A stretch of DNA of 64,000 nt from Melanopsichium pennsylvanicum (GCA_900208305.1 OAPG01000016.1:372001-436000); one strand, 5' to 3'. Positions 20,527 to 30,575 are shown, numbered from the stretch's first letter. Notes: generated by a model not told the origin, from the sequence alone. Program-made: numbers and translations.

Positions 20527-23500
20527 CTATGCTCTCGACGCAGTGGCCAAAGCGGCACCACTGGCAGTATTTCCCTTGTAATAATTCCTTCCCTTCTTGT
20601 CATCACTCACATCCTCCTTTGTAAAGTAGTGCTTTGCCACTTCCAACAGCCATTCCCCTTTGATTCTTATGGTCTGACGCATGAAATTTTTACTTGTCTC
20701 GACCAGCTCAAAGTAGCACAGATACGGCGGTTGCGGTATCTGCTTGTAGAGACAGCTACTTGGATGAATGTGGATCGTAGTACTCTGCTTGAGGCCCCTG
20801 TACGCTTCACCTCCCTTTTGGATCCTGGCGGTGTTCATAAAGTACCCGGCCAAGATAGACTTTTGGATTCCACTTATGTCCGATGGATCGAGATTTGATT
20901 CTGGAGAGAGTTCCACACGCTCGCAGAGCCCGGCAAGTTGATCTCGCACATCACGAACTCGAGCGAGAACTTTAGGTTGAACAAAATTTTCCAAGCAGAA
21001 TTGATGGTCGTAGTTGGATTGCACCCATTGCTCCCAGACATTCAGCAAGGTAAAGTGGTCACCTGCTGGGTGAACGAAGGCTGCACGTGCACGATCGGCG
21101 TGCATCTTCTTGTCCTTGGGCCGAAAGAAGAGCGCCGAAGACTCGGAGAGCATCGAAACGATCGATAGAACTTCTTCAGTGCATTCGTAGTTTTCGGAAG
21201 CCAGGATTGCTTTAGAGAGCTGAGGATCGACGGGAAATTCTGCCATGCGCCGACCGAGCTTAGTGAGTTCTCCCTTGTCGTTGAGCGCTCCAAGCGCGTA
21301 GAGCAGTTCGAAGGAGCGCATCAGGGTGTCACTCGGTGGCGGGTCTAGAAAGTCGAAATTGAGCAAGTCATTGATACCTAATGACTTGAGCAGCAAAACC
21401 ACATTGGCCAGATTCGTCCTCTGGATCTCAGGCGCGGTATTCTCATCCATCTCGTTCTTGAACGCCCACTTGGTGAATAGCCGAAAGCATTTTCCTGGCC
21501 CAACTCTACCCGCTCTTCCCGCTCTCTGGTTTGCACTCGCCCTAGAACACGGAACCACCGTCAGAGAAGTCATGCCTGTCCTTGGATTGTAGCTGTTCTG
21601 CTTGACGAAGCCAGGATCGATGACAAAAACTACGCCATCGATTGTGATGGATGTCTCTGCGATGTTAGTCGCTAGAACGACTTTCCTTGCTCCCTCGGGC
21701 GTAGGCTCAAAGATTTTGGCCTGCATCTCTGACGGAAGGTTCGCGTAGATGGGACACGCAATAAGCTCGGCAACCTTGTTTCCCAACGCTCTACTTGTGG
21801 CCTGCAAGTTCTCCATGGCTGCGTCGATCTCGTCTTGGCCCGTCAAGAAAACGAGAATATCGCCGCGTGGTTGGGTGGCGTGGATCTGGAAGATGGTAGT
21901 AATGGCTGCGTGCAGATAGTTGGCTTCTGGCTGAGGCGTGTAGTGGATGTCCACGGGATAGCGACGGCCGGGGACGTTGAAGATGGGCGCATCATCGAAG
22001 AACTCCGAAAATTTCTCTGCGTCGAGAGTTGCGGACGAGATGAGGAGCTTGAGGTCCGGTCGGAATCTGGCAATGTCCTTGACCAAGCCGAACAAGACAT
22101 CAGTGCTGAGGGTCCGCTCGTGCGCTTCATCGATGATCAGGGCCGAGTAGGAGCTCAGATCAGGCTCTGTGAGGAACTCTCGGAGCAACATGCCGTCGGT
22201 CATGTATTTGATCACGGTATCATCCGAGGTGCAGTCCTCGAAACGGATGCTGTAGCCGCATTCCCTGCCGAGACGGACACCCATCTCCTCGGCTACACGA
22301 GCTGCGACCGACATAGCTGCCACTCGACGTGGTTGCGTACATCCCACCTTTTTCCCGTTTTTGGTGTATCCTGCTTCGTGCAAGAATTGAGGTAGCTGAG
22401 TAGTCTTGCCTGATCCCGTCTCTCCTACTACAATTAGCACTTGATACTCGTCGATAGCATCCAGCAATTCCTGCCGCAACGCGTAGACTGGCAGGGACTC
22501 TCTGGTGGCTTGGATCTTGGCAGCTCTGGTTTCAGCTTCTTCGATCTGCTGCTGGAGAAGCTTATCTTTGGCGCTCGTCGTGATGGTGCCGGACATTTGC
22601 GATTCGACGACAAACTGAATGGTTTGAGACTCGTCAAAGACGTAATCGTACTGCTCGACGAGCTCTTTGGATGCTTCGTTTGCCGAGTCAGGGACGTAGC
22701 GTGATCGATCGATCTGCTCCTTTTCGAATTGTTCCGCGTCGGTGACGTGGGACTGCTGGGCTGATCGCTCGGTTCTCGCATCGTTGTAGCGCTGGTAGAG
22801 GGCTTGCTTCTTCTTGGCTGTATCGAGCTTGCCTCTTTCGGTGATGTAGTCTTCCGGCATGGCGTAGCCCGTATCGGCGTCGTCGATACGTGCTCTCTCT
22901 TCTGCCAGTCGCAACACCTCTCTCTTGTACTCGAGATCTCTCTCTTCGCGCTTGGTCATCTTCACACCCTTGAAGAAGCGTTCCTCATCTTGAATCTCGA
23001 GCTTTAGGAGCTCCATGCGTTGCTGTGCTCTTTTGGCTAGATATTCTTGCCTGGATCGATCACGAAGATTAGGCATAGCCGAAGAGCGAGCATCGTCGTC
23101 TTCAGCCAGGAGCCGGCGCGCGGCGGCTTCAGGGTTGAGCTTAGCCGAGGTACGATCTTCGACCATGTTGCGGGTGCTGCCCTTATCTTTGTCGCGCATA
23201 CGCCGCGCAAACTCGTCTCGTTCGGCCAAGTCTTTGAGACGTGCACGCTCGCGAGTATCGTCGTCAGAGCTGTGGTCGTCAACACCGTCTCGAACTCGGG
23301 ATGTCGCTGGACTTAGCGAATGGGAGTGCCTGCGTTCGTCGTCTCGTGTCGTTCGCGCGTCTACTTCGTGGGAGGCATTATATCGCTTCTTTTTCTTCTT
23401 CTTCTCAGGTTTGATAGTGAGCTCTTCTTCTCCATTCTCATCGTCAAGCAAAAGACCATAACGTTTTTTGCTGGGCTTTGCGTTGGATTTGTTTGCACCG

Positions 23501-23769
23501 CTCGAGGAAGACGATGATGCTCCGCGCGAAGCGCTTTGGGATGCTCTAGGCACGCGCTTGTACAGCTCGGTGGCAAAGATGCGCGCATCGTCAGTAGAGG
23601 GCAAGCCGAGGGAGCCCAGACTATGAAAGAGGTCGACGGGAGTGGAAGCGGAGGATGCTGAAACTTGGATGAAATCGATGATGGAGGATTGGGAGAGGCC
23701 AAAAAATCGCATGCTATTGTCGCTGATCCAGCGTCGCAGCTCAGAGTCGGGAGCCATCTTGGTCAGCAT
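20527..23769 (-). CDS. PRP2: DEAH-box spliceosomal RNA helicase Prp2/DHX16
   Basis: 1,080 residues, single exon. The N-terminal 400 residues are charged and contain KKKKKKR-type basic runs and RERAR-rich coiled segments. The helicase core has GETGSGKTT (about 446), TQPRRVAA, DEAHERT (about 548), SSATLDA (about 575), FLTGQDEID, TNIAETSITIDG and QRAGRAGRVGPG. After it come the winged-helix, ratchet and OB-fold domains, with YFMNTARIQKGG typical of the Prp2/Prp16/Prp22/Prp43 group. The ELVETSKNFMRQ and N-terminal features favour Prp2, which remodels the B-act spliceosome before the first catalytic step. A second ATG four codons on (MAPDSELRRW) is an equally possible start. Confidence 0.93.
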   Translation of the reverse strand: MLTKMAPDSELRRWISDNSMRFFGLSQSSIIDFIQVSASSASTPVDLFHSLGSLGLPSTDDARIFATELYKRVPRASQSASRGASSSSSSGANKSNAKPSKKRYGLLLDDENGEEELTIKPEKKKKKKRYNASHEVDARTTRDDERRHSHSLSPATSRVRDGVDDHSSDDDTRERARLKDLAERDEFARRMRDKDKGSTRNMVEDRTSAKLNPEAAARRLLAEDDDARSSAMPNLRDRSRQEYLAKRAQQRMELLKLEIQDEERFFKGVKMTKREERDLEYKREVLRLAEERARIDDADTGYAMPEDYITERGKLDTAKKKQALYQRYNDARTERSAQQSHVTDAEQFEKEQIDRSRYVPDSANEASKELVEQYDYVFDESQTIQFVVESQMSGTITTSAKDKLLQQQIEEAETRAAKIQATRESLPVYALRQELLDAIDEYQVLIVVGETGSGKTTQLPQFLHEAGYTKNGKKVGCTQPRRVAAMSVAARVAEEMGVRLGRECGYSIRFEDCTSDDTVIKYMTDGMLLREFLTEPDLSSYSALIIDEAHERTLSTDVLFGLVKDIARFRPDLKLLISSATLDAEKFSEFFDDAPIFNVPGRRYPVDIHYTPQPEANYLHAAITTIFQIHATQPRGDILVFLTGQDEIDAAMENLQATSRALGNKVAELIACPIYANLPSEMQAKIFEPTPEGARKVVLATNIAETSITIDGVVFVIDPGFVKQNSYNPRTGMTSLTVVPCSRASANQRAGRAGRVGPGKCFRLFTKWAFKNEMDENTAPEIQRTNLANVVLLLKSLGINDLLNFDFLDPPPSDTLMRSFELLYALGALNDKGELTKLGRRMAEFPVDPQLSKAILASENYECTEEVLSIVSMLSESSALFFRPKDKKMHADRARAAFVHPAGDHFTLLNVWEQWVQSNYDHQFCLENFVQPKVLARVRDVRDQLAGLCERVELSPESNLDPSDISGIQKSILAGYFMNTARIQKGGEAYRGLKQSTTIHIHPSSCLYKQIPQPPYLCYFELVETSKNFMRQTIRIKGEWLLEVAKHYFTKEDVSDDKKGRNYYKGNTASGAALATASRA

Positions 23770-24664
23770 TCAGCAGCTGATCAACGCAAAGCTGCTGATA
23801 TTGCAAGTTCGATGGACAGCAAACAAGCGGTGGTGACGCACGACAAAGAGAACGGTGAGGGTTGATTGCAAGACTGGAAGGAAAGGGTCGAGGTGCAGGC
23901 ACATTGTTCAACTGAGCACACAAAAGTCTCACCGTAAAATCTCGGGTAACGGAAAATGGCCTGGACCCTGTCTTTCACATCACATCGTAAAGAGTGTTTT
24001 TTCGTCAGGGATGCAGACAGAATCCAGATCATCTGGCTGTTAGATCTCAACCTCAGACCAAAGCCAGATTGTCTGGATTTGCCTGGCTCCTCACCTAACC
24101 CAAGTCACTTGAATTGACCATGGCTTGTAGGAGACAGATGACCTGGATTTGGCTTGGCTCCTACCAAGGAGCCAGCATAATTTGGAGCTGGCTTTGCAGA
24201 GCAGATTGCCTAGCACTTAACAGCAAGTTCCAGGTTGTTGCCATGGAACCTCTTGTGCAATTGGACCAAATAAGAGCAATTTTGGTGCATCTCCATTGTA
24301 ATGAGCTCAAGTCAATCCAGGTCCAGGATTCCTACCAGATCACAGTATCACAAGAGCATTACAGCAATTTGGAGACCATTGTCAGGGGCCAAACGTGCCT
24401 AACTTGGGATTTGATTTAATATCCAATGAAACCTGGGGTTTTATTGTGTTTCAAAAAGAAACCTGCTGGAAGTGTGTGTTCTATCCAGTTTTGTTCTGAG
24501 ATCCACTGGAACTGTTCCAAGTCAACTAGCCTCTGTGAACACTCCATTCAGCGGTAGTGCGGCTTGTCCAAATGATTGTATGACCTGCGCTATACACAAG
24601 TGTCCTTGATGCAAGCGCCTGTTGCTGTCTACAACGTCTCCTGGGAACTTGAGGGCCGTGGTCA
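23770..24664. other. CpG-poor degenerate repeat DNA, no gene
   Basis: Beyond about 23960 base composition changes: TG and CA are frequent, CG is rare and open frames are trivial. Near-repeats of a TGGATTTG/GGCTCCT motif occur at about 24070 and 24145. A stretch near 24435-24470 resembles, inverted, part of the tandem units at 40640-41525. I read this as old, decayed transposon or satellite DNA. Confidence 0.55.
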
Positions 24665-24960
24665 CTGTCTGATAAGGCTACGGTGTGAGTTTGGTTGCCG
24701 TGGTTGAGGTGCTGTAGTGTCAGTAGAGGTGCTGACAGTTGTCAAGGATGTTTGGTTTCTCCAATGAGGAAGACACAAACACTGTAATGCTGCAATACCT
24801 GGTGATTGCAACGGAGACAAGAAGTAGATACTGAGAAACTTATAACATATGACTAAGGTAATGAATAATAGAGTGGATGAGCCCCACCCCTTCACAATTG
24901 AAACAAATGCCCTCTTATATCTTTCAAGCCCTGCTTGAAGTTCTTTTCCGGATCCCTCTT
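24665..24960. repeat. Degenerate LTR related to element A
   Basis: Collinear with part of the element A LTR. GTGGTTGAGGTGCT occurs at about 24699-24712 (25327-25340 in the left LTR), and ATAGAGTGGATGAGC at 24868-24882 (25502-25516), at nearly the same spacing (168 versus 175 bases). Intervening sequence is diverged and CpG-depleted. Ends are not defined; it may have been the target into which element A inserted. Confidence 0.6.
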
Positions 24961-25004
24961 ATCAGGGCCCCCTGTATCGGCGGTTAGTCTCTTTAGCTGC
25001 CTTG

Positions 25005-26015
25005 TGTCAGCGGTCGCGTGCCAGAGATCCGAATTCCCGTGAGAAAGCGCGACTTGCCGGATTTCAGTGAATTCCGGCGGTTAAGCTTGGCCTCAACGGA
25101 TATCGAAGAGAATCCCGCGAGTGGCGATCTCTCGACGGATATCGGCTGACCGCTGGTGACACTCCGTACAGAGGTAACGCGGCAAGCTCGGACGGGGTAT
25201 TCGGTCGACGTGAGTGCCACGACGTCGACGGGATACTGCTGATGGCTGGGTTAGACCTCAGCCGTTGTTGCCGGTGGAGTTATGAGGGACTGGTTGTGGT
25301 GCCAGGCCCGCGGTTGAGGTTCCGCCTGTGGTTGAGGTGCTACAGCGTCGATTGTGGTGTCGACGACGTCTATACGTTGTTCTCCGTTCACCGACGGGGA
25401 CACAGACTATATGGATCGCAATAAATGGTATTGCGATGTGCGACGTGTGAAGAGTATGGTAAGTACGACGTACTGATAACTATGTGTGACTGAGATATAA
25501 GATAGAGTGGATGAGCTTCCGCTCATCCGATAGCGGGGAACAGAGTATTTATATATATGTATCGTGTGCGAGGTCCATCGGTACTGTACGACCTGCGTGC
25601 GTCGAGCTTGGACCCCCGCACGATAAGACTGCCCCCTAGTCCTTCGGCAGGGTGCTTCCAAGCACGCCCGCGTGCTCCCTCTCCGTTGCCCCCTGGGCGT
25701 CGATAGGCCCACGTGTCGTTCCGGCGTGGCGTTGGTCGCCGCCATCGCAGATGCTCCCCTTGCCGTCGATACCTTCGATATCCGGCGAGTCACTGCCACT
25801 CGCCGAATTTCCGTGAGATCCGTTGAGACCTGCTCTCTCACCGGATTTCGTCCGATTCAACTTCTCGGTCCTGCGCTAACCTTAAATCCCATGAGCCCAC
25901 CAATATCCACCAGATCTCCCTGAGATCCGTCAAGACATGCTCTCCCACCGGATCTCAGCCAATTCAACATCTCTGGTCTGCGCAGACCTCTTCCTTGGGA
26001 CCCACTCCCGTGACA
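25005..26015 (-). repeat. 3' LTR of element A
   Basis: 1,011 bp, complete. On the sense (minus) strand a TATA-like ATATATAAATA (about 25546-25561) is followed about 40 bases on by ATCCACTCTA (25502-25511), the segment complementary to the primer binding site. Contains two copies of the dispersed palindrome (25053-25080, 25798-25827). Confidence 0.95.
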
Positions 26016-26028
26016 CTACCCCCCCTTC
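26016..26028 (-). other. Polypurine tract of element A
   Basis: On the sense strand GAAGGGGGGGTAG directly abuts the 3' LTR start TGTCA, the normal place for the plus-strand primer. Confidence 0.85.
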
Positions 26029-26067
26029 GAGAGCCGAGCTCCGTTGAGGCTTAAATAGGGTCGGCGG

Positions 26068-27278
26068 ATGTTCCCCCCAACTTGTTCTTCCACCAACAGC
26101 GCTCTCCAATACGTCACCATGTCAACCCCTTCCCATACCGCCACTTCCGCTGCGTCATCGCGACCAGCGTCAACACGAATGCCTGCCCTCAGGGCAGAAG
26201 AGCCTGTGCGCCGTAGCGTCAGGCTTTGCGAACGCAACCCTGCCACTCGGGCAGTGGCAACACCTTCGGCTGTCGGCCTCGAGGCCACAGCTCCGTCGTC
26301 CCTTGCTGCTGGCGAACAGCCCCTCGAGATTGTTGCTGCCGAGCAGCTCGTTGCGTTGCGGTCGACGCCGCGGCCACTGGAACCGCTGTTTTTGGGAAAC
26401 GATGCCGCGGAGGAGGAGGAAGAGCGGATGGAGGCGATGGAGGTGGAGGAGTCGGTTGTAGGGAGGATTAGCAAGGTCGGGGAGGACCCTGTCGCTCCGC
26501 TCGTTGGGCATCATGTGCCCAACTACCTCGAGATTGCGCTGTGGGCGGAGTCGCTTATCGCTCCGGTGTTGCTGGTGTTCGTAGCGTGCGGGGCCTGGCC
26601 CCCTACTTGGGAGGTATCGGAGGGTTCCGTGACGGCCGGTCGGCTGCATCGTCTGGTCCTCCTTCGACTGACCGAGGGCTGCATGCCTTGGCCGAGCTGG
26701 CAATGCGCCCGATGCGCGAAGCTCGGAATACCGTAAGTACTACTGCTTCCTTCTCCGTTCGATACTTGTGTCCGTTCGACACGCATTGCTGACCGCGGTT
26801 CTCCCCTTTTTTCTGTCCCAGTTGTTTTGCGTCGGCTTTCGCTGACGTACTTTCTGCCGGTGGCAAGGGCAGGACTCCGCGCGCTTGTGTGCACTGCCAT
26901 CTTGGCGGCCACAAGAAATGCGTGCGTACTGTGAGGGCGTTGCCAACGACGGTATACGCTGGCGACGCTCCCCCTCGCCATCTGCATCGAGGCAAGCGTG
27001 GCGTCGAGCGAGCTCACGTCACGGGAGCGGGAGGTCGAGGATTGGGGGAGGTACGTGGGATCGACCGTGACTCGGATGGTGTGGCGGACCCCCACTGGGC
27101 GCATGCAATGCGCATCATTTGGTCTGCCTTGCCTCGTAGTCGGCGAGTCCCGGTGCTGACAATGATCGAGGAGTACTTCGATCGTCAGCGGCGAGTGCGG
27201 TCTATGCGCTCGCCATTCGAGGCTCTCGAGCCCTCTTTGGTGCCTGGGCCTTCGTCAGCCCCCGAGTCGGCGGAGTAG
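26068..27278 (+). CDS. Antisense accessory gene of element A, Zn2Cys6-like protein (2 exons)
   Basis: Lies between pol and the 3' LTR of element A on the strand opposite gag-pol. Exons 26068-26732 and 26822-27278; the 89-base intron has GTAAGT and a pyrimidine tract ending CCCAG. Product 373 residues (356 if it starts at the second ATG, 26119). The intron splits the cysteine cluster: CARCAKLGIPC spans the junction (C-x2-C-x6-C), and after about 20 residues comes CVHCHLGGHKKC (C-x2-C-x7-C). This is the spacing of the fungal Zn2Cys6 cluster except for a longer linker. N-terminal to it are an Arg-rich VRRSVRLCER stretch and an acidic run of glutamates. DNA binding is inferred from the cluster only. 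The intron and uninterrupted frame suggest a real gene. Confidence 0.7.
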
Positions 27279-27495
27279 TCTGTGCCCGCTGGCTGTGTCG
27301 ACTTGTTGCAATGGCAGTGCTTCGTTACCCATTGAACCTAGTGTGAGCTTGATTGTGTGACTTCCGGTGTGCAACAGGTGCGACGACTCTGAGAAATATA
27401 CTTGTCAACTCGCGTTGCCCATTAAGGCCTGAGATCCTTTGGATCATGCATTCCTCGGCGAATTTTGTGACTTTTAGGTTCTCGTTACCCCGCGA

Positions 27496-27520
27496 TTTTT
27501 TTTTTTTTTTTTTTTTTTCT
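27496..27520 (+). repeat. Poly-T run in element A
   Basis: About 25 consecutive T residues between the accessory gene and the chromodomain remnant. Confidence 0.9.
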
Positions 27521-27721
27521 CTGAGATCCGTTGAATTCTGCAGTACTCGGCGGATTTCGTGGAAATTCCCTGAGTCGGGGTCATTGTCCGGATCTCGATT
27601 CCTGCAACCTTCTACCTTCGCCGCTCGACATCGTCCTTGTCGAGCTTCGTCCTTGTCGAGCTTCTTACCATCTTACTCTCCTGTGATGGCATGCATCGCG
27701 GCTCGCAAGCTCCTCTTTGGC

Positions 27722-27832
27722 TTAGTGTCTCCGTCCCCCTGCCGATTCCTCATACTCCCGGATGAGGTCTGGGCAGTTGAGACAGTCTGTCGGTTCCCAC
27801 GAGGCTGCCTCCTCGGGGTAGCCCCTCTGATT
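27722..27832 (-). pseudogene. Out-of-frame integrase chromodomain remnant of element A
   Basis: Read in the frame next to pol, this stretch gives GYPEEAASWEP and CPDLIREYEES, the core of an integrase C-terminal chromodomain (usual form GYPEEEATWEP...L..EY). It is fused directly to the pol sequence ending GLPKSEG, so the roughly 280 residues normally between them are missing. Confidence 0.85.
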
Positions 27833-30575
27833 TAGGTAACCCTTCAATGAAATCCATCGAGATGGAATTCCAGGGTCTTGACGGCGTCGACAGCGGCTGC
27901 AAAAGGCCATATGGTCGGTGTCGCGGTGCTTTATATCGAGCGCACACTGGGCAGCTTGCTACATAGTCAGCAACCCATGCCGCCATATTCGGCCACCAAT
28001 AATGCCGCCTTGTGAGCTCGAGGGTGGCGTCTTGACCTGCATGGCCAGCGGTAGCGCCGTCGTGGCATTGGGACATTACCATGTATCTCAGGTGCTCCAC
28101 CGAGAGCGAGCGATCCTTTGCTTCGGCGGCACTCCGAGTGTTGCGTTGACCTTTCTTACCTGGTAATGTGACTCGTGGCACCACTAGCCGACCATCGCGA
28201 TACCACAGGCCATGTCTAACTTCGAAAGGTTGCTTCTGATGAAGCTCTGCGAGCTCAGCATCGAGCGGCTGGAAAGTCTTTACGAGTTGGACCAGCCCTC
28301 CCTCCGCAATATCGGACATTGTTGGTTTTAGCATATTTATTTGAGATTCGGCGAGTAGCTCTTTCTTGGCGAATTTTGGTGAAATCCGCCGAGTTGAGTC
28401 CACTCGGCGGTTTTCGAAATCCTCGGCAAATACTCGTGCCGGTAACAGCTGTCGGACGTTGTGTAGGTCTTCTTCTGCGGTCGGCTGCATATCACTTTGT
28501 CGTGTCAACGCATCTGGCTCTCCCGCTTTATCTCCCGGTCTGTATTGGAGTACGAAGTCGAAGTCAGCGAGTAACACTGACCATCGAGCCTGCCGACCTG
28601 TGATCTTCCGCTGAGACTTGAAGTATTTGAGCGCCTCGTGATCAGTGAGAATAATGAGCTGACTAGGTAGTCCTGCAAGCATGTGCTGCCAGTGGTTGAG
28701 ACAGACGACAACAGCGAGGAGTTCCTTGTCATGGATCTCGTAGTTCTTCTCCGCCGATGCCATCTTGCGCGAGTAGAATGCTATTGGGTGCCATCGTCCG
28801 TCGTGCTCTTGTTTAAGTACTCCAGCAAGAGCAAAGTCGCTTGCGTCCGTTTCCAACCGGGTAGGACGATGGTAATCGAAGTGTTTGAGAACCCCAGCGG
28901 TGGTGAACATTTCCACCAGCTTGTGGAAAGCAGCGCGAGCGTCGTCAGGGAGGTCGAACTTCTTGAATCGCTCTGTGGGCTTAACGAGGGAAGTGAGCGG
29001 TCTCGCTATACGCGCAAAGTGAGAGATGAATCTGCGATAGAAGTTGGCGAACCCGAGGAAGCGTTGGATGTCGTGTATAGACTCCGGCATCGGCCATTCC
29101 TTGATAGTCCTGATCTTGTCGGGGTCCATCTCGATACCTGACGGCTTGATGATATAGCCGAGAAACTCAACAGTATCGGTATGGAACACGCACTTCGAGA
29201 GTTTGGCGAATAACCGCCATACCTTGAGCCTACTGAGCACCGTCCTGACGTGCTCGATGTGTTCCTTCTCGTTGTCGCTGAAGATCAGGAAGTCGTCAAG
29301 GTATACTACCACGTATACGCCAATGATGTCGCGGTAGATGGTGTTGATGAGCGATTGGAAGTGCGCGGGCGCATTTGCCAATCCGAATGGCATGACCAGA
29401 TACTCATACAGTCCGAGTTGAGTTCCAAACGCGGTTTTCCATTCGTCCCCGTTGGCGATCCTAACCAAGTTGTAAGCTGCCTTTAGGTCCAGCTTGGTAT
29501 AGATCTTCGCTTTTCGTAGGAGGAACAGCTGCTCCTCGATTAAGGGCAGTGGTGCTCGGTTCTTAACCGTGACCTCGTTGAGACCGCGGTAGTCTACGCA
29601 GAGTCGCAGGCCGCCGTCCTTCTTAGGCACGAAGAGGACGGGGGATTGCGCCGGGCTCTTTGAGGGCCGAATGAATCCCTTCTCGAGATTCTCTTCGAGG
29701 TACTTCCTCAGCTCGGCCATCTCCTTAGGCCCCTTGAGATATAGCGGACCTTGAGGTGGCGTCAAACTGGGTAGTAGCTCGATGTGCAAGTCGTGCTTCG
29801 TGTGAGGGGGAAGCTTGTCCGCTTCGACCTCGTCGAATACATCCTTGAGGGGGTAGTACGGGGCTGGGATTTTGACGGCAGTGGGAGGCTCTTCTAGTGT
29901 TGTTTCCATCTCTATGCCTTTGTCGCCTCCCGTGGGGACAAAGCCAAACGACGGGAGCGACGTCGGAGGAGCGCTGATTAGCATGACCCCTATGGGCCCA
30001 TCCCGTAGTGCCGCCTGAACGAGCTCGTTGGCGTCGACAAACTTGTAGCCATGTACTACTAAGTTTGCTCGAGATTCGGCGGATCGGCCGGTCTTGGCGG
30101 ATTTCGGTGAAATCCCTTGAACGACCGCGTCTGACCGGATCTCGTTGGGTTTTCCGAAATCGAGCTGTCCAGTATCCCAATGGACCCTTGGCTGTAGGCG
30201 TCGTAGTTCATCGTACCCCAGGATGAAATCGTAGTCGCTAGCGTCAGCGACGGCGACCCTGAGCATCCCTAGGTGTTGTCCTCCTATGACTACGTCGACG
30301 TCAGCAGCGCTCGTGATTGTGAGGGAATGTCCGGTCACTCCGTGTACGGTTCTGTTTTTTATGGGTTTTGTGGTTATCGAGTACTTGCGAACAAACGGAG
30401 CTGAAACTATAGACAATGCAGCGCCGGTGTCGGCGAGAATGCTAGCAGGATGGTGGTTGACCGTACCTGCTAGCTCGAGTACTGAGGCACCGGAAGCTGC
30501 AGAGAAACATAATGAACAATCTTGACATATACAAGGTGATGGCAAAGGCGGTCTTAGAGCGATGCATGCCATCAT
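27750..30575 (-). CDS. pol: Pol polyprotein of element A, integrase core deleted
   Basis: 941 residues. Order: retropepsin with ADTGAALSIV (about residue 50); reverse transcriptase with LDLKAAYN, MPFGLANAP and YLDDFLIFSDN; RNase H with ETDASDFALAG and HDKELLAVV; integrase zinc domain with H-H-C-C (about 780-830; CPVCARYK); then MDFIEGLPKSEG, where the integrase catalytic core should begin. The frame instead runs into a different frame of the chromodomain and stops. Pol is in the -1 frame relative to gag and is most likely made by frameshifting upstream at 30593-30599, not from its own ATG, although that ATG overlaps the gag stop as ATGA. Ty3/gypsy pol order and chromodomain place it among chromoviruses. 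Confidence 0.92.
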   Translation of the reverse strand: MMACIALRPPLPSPCICQDCSLCFSAASGASVLELAGTVNHHPASILADTGAALSIVSAPFVRKYSITTKPIKNRTVHGVTGHSLTITSAADVDVVIGGQHLGMLRVAVADASDYDFILGYDELRRLQPRVHWDTGQLDFGKPNEIRSDAVVQGISPKSAKTGRSAESRANLVVHGYKFVDANELVQAALRDGPIGVMLISAPPTSLPSFGFVPTGGDKGIEMETTLEEPPTAVKIPAPYYPLKDVFDEVEADKLPPHTKHDLHIELLPSLTPPQGPLYLKGPKEMAELRKYLEENLEKGFIRPSKSPAQSPVLFVPKKDGGLRLCVDYRGLNEVTVKNRAPLPLIEEQLFLLRKAKIYTKLDLKAAYNLVRIANGDEWKTAFGTQLGLYEYLVMPFGLANAPAHFQSLINTIYRDIIGVYVVVYLDDFLIFSDNEKEHIEHVRTVLSRLKVWRLFAKLSKCVFHTDTVEFLGYIIKPSGIEMDPDKIRTIKEWPMPESIHDIQRFLGFANFYRRFISHFARIARPLTSLVKPTERFKKFDLPDDARAAFHKLVEMFTTAGVLKHFDYHRPTRLETDASDFALAGVLKQEHDGRWHPIAFYSRKMASAEKNYEIHDKELLAVVVCLNHWQHMLAGLPSQLIILTDHEALKYFKSQRKITGRQARWSVLLADFDFVLQYRPGDKAGEPDALTRQSDMQPTAEEDLHNVRQLLPARVFAEDFENRRVDSTRRISPKFAKKELLAESQINMLKPTMSDIAEGGLVQLVKTFQPLDAELAELHQKQPFEVRHGLWYRDGRLVVPRVTLPGKKGQRNTRSAAEAKDRSLSVEHLRYMVMSQCHDGATAGHAGQDATLELTRRHYWWPNMAAWVADYVASCPVCARYKAPRHRPYGLLQPLSTPSRPWNSISMDFIEGLPKSEGLPRGGSLVGTDRLSQLPRPHPGV
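28365..28393. repeat. Palindromic dispersed motif, copy in pol of element A
   Basis: CTTGGCGAATTT and AAATCCGCCGAG flank a five-base centre and pair at 10 of 12 positions. Similar copies occur at 25053-25080, 25798-25827, 27453-27478, 27546-27574 and 30093-30121 and in the right LTR. Here the copy is read through in frame by pol. Confidence 0.75.
30093..30121. repeat. Palindromic dispersed motif, second copy in pol of element A
   Basis: CTTGGCGGATTT, then CGGTG, then AAATCCCTTGA. Same family as the copy at 28365-28393, also read through by pol, in the region between protease and reverse transcriptase where sequence is poorly constrained. Confidence 0.7.

Noticed and set aside
24662..24895. 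Minus-strand 77-residue frame with hydrophobic start
   Set aside because: Lies inside the decayed LTR; similarity to the element A LTR explains it better than a gene.
28683..29141. Plus-strand frames of 100-300 residues opposite pol (also 35473-36138, 36535-37527, 37639-38169)
   Set aside because: Shadows of pol in GC-rich sequence. Unlike the two accessory genes they have no introns, no cysteine cluster, and follow the codon structure of pol.
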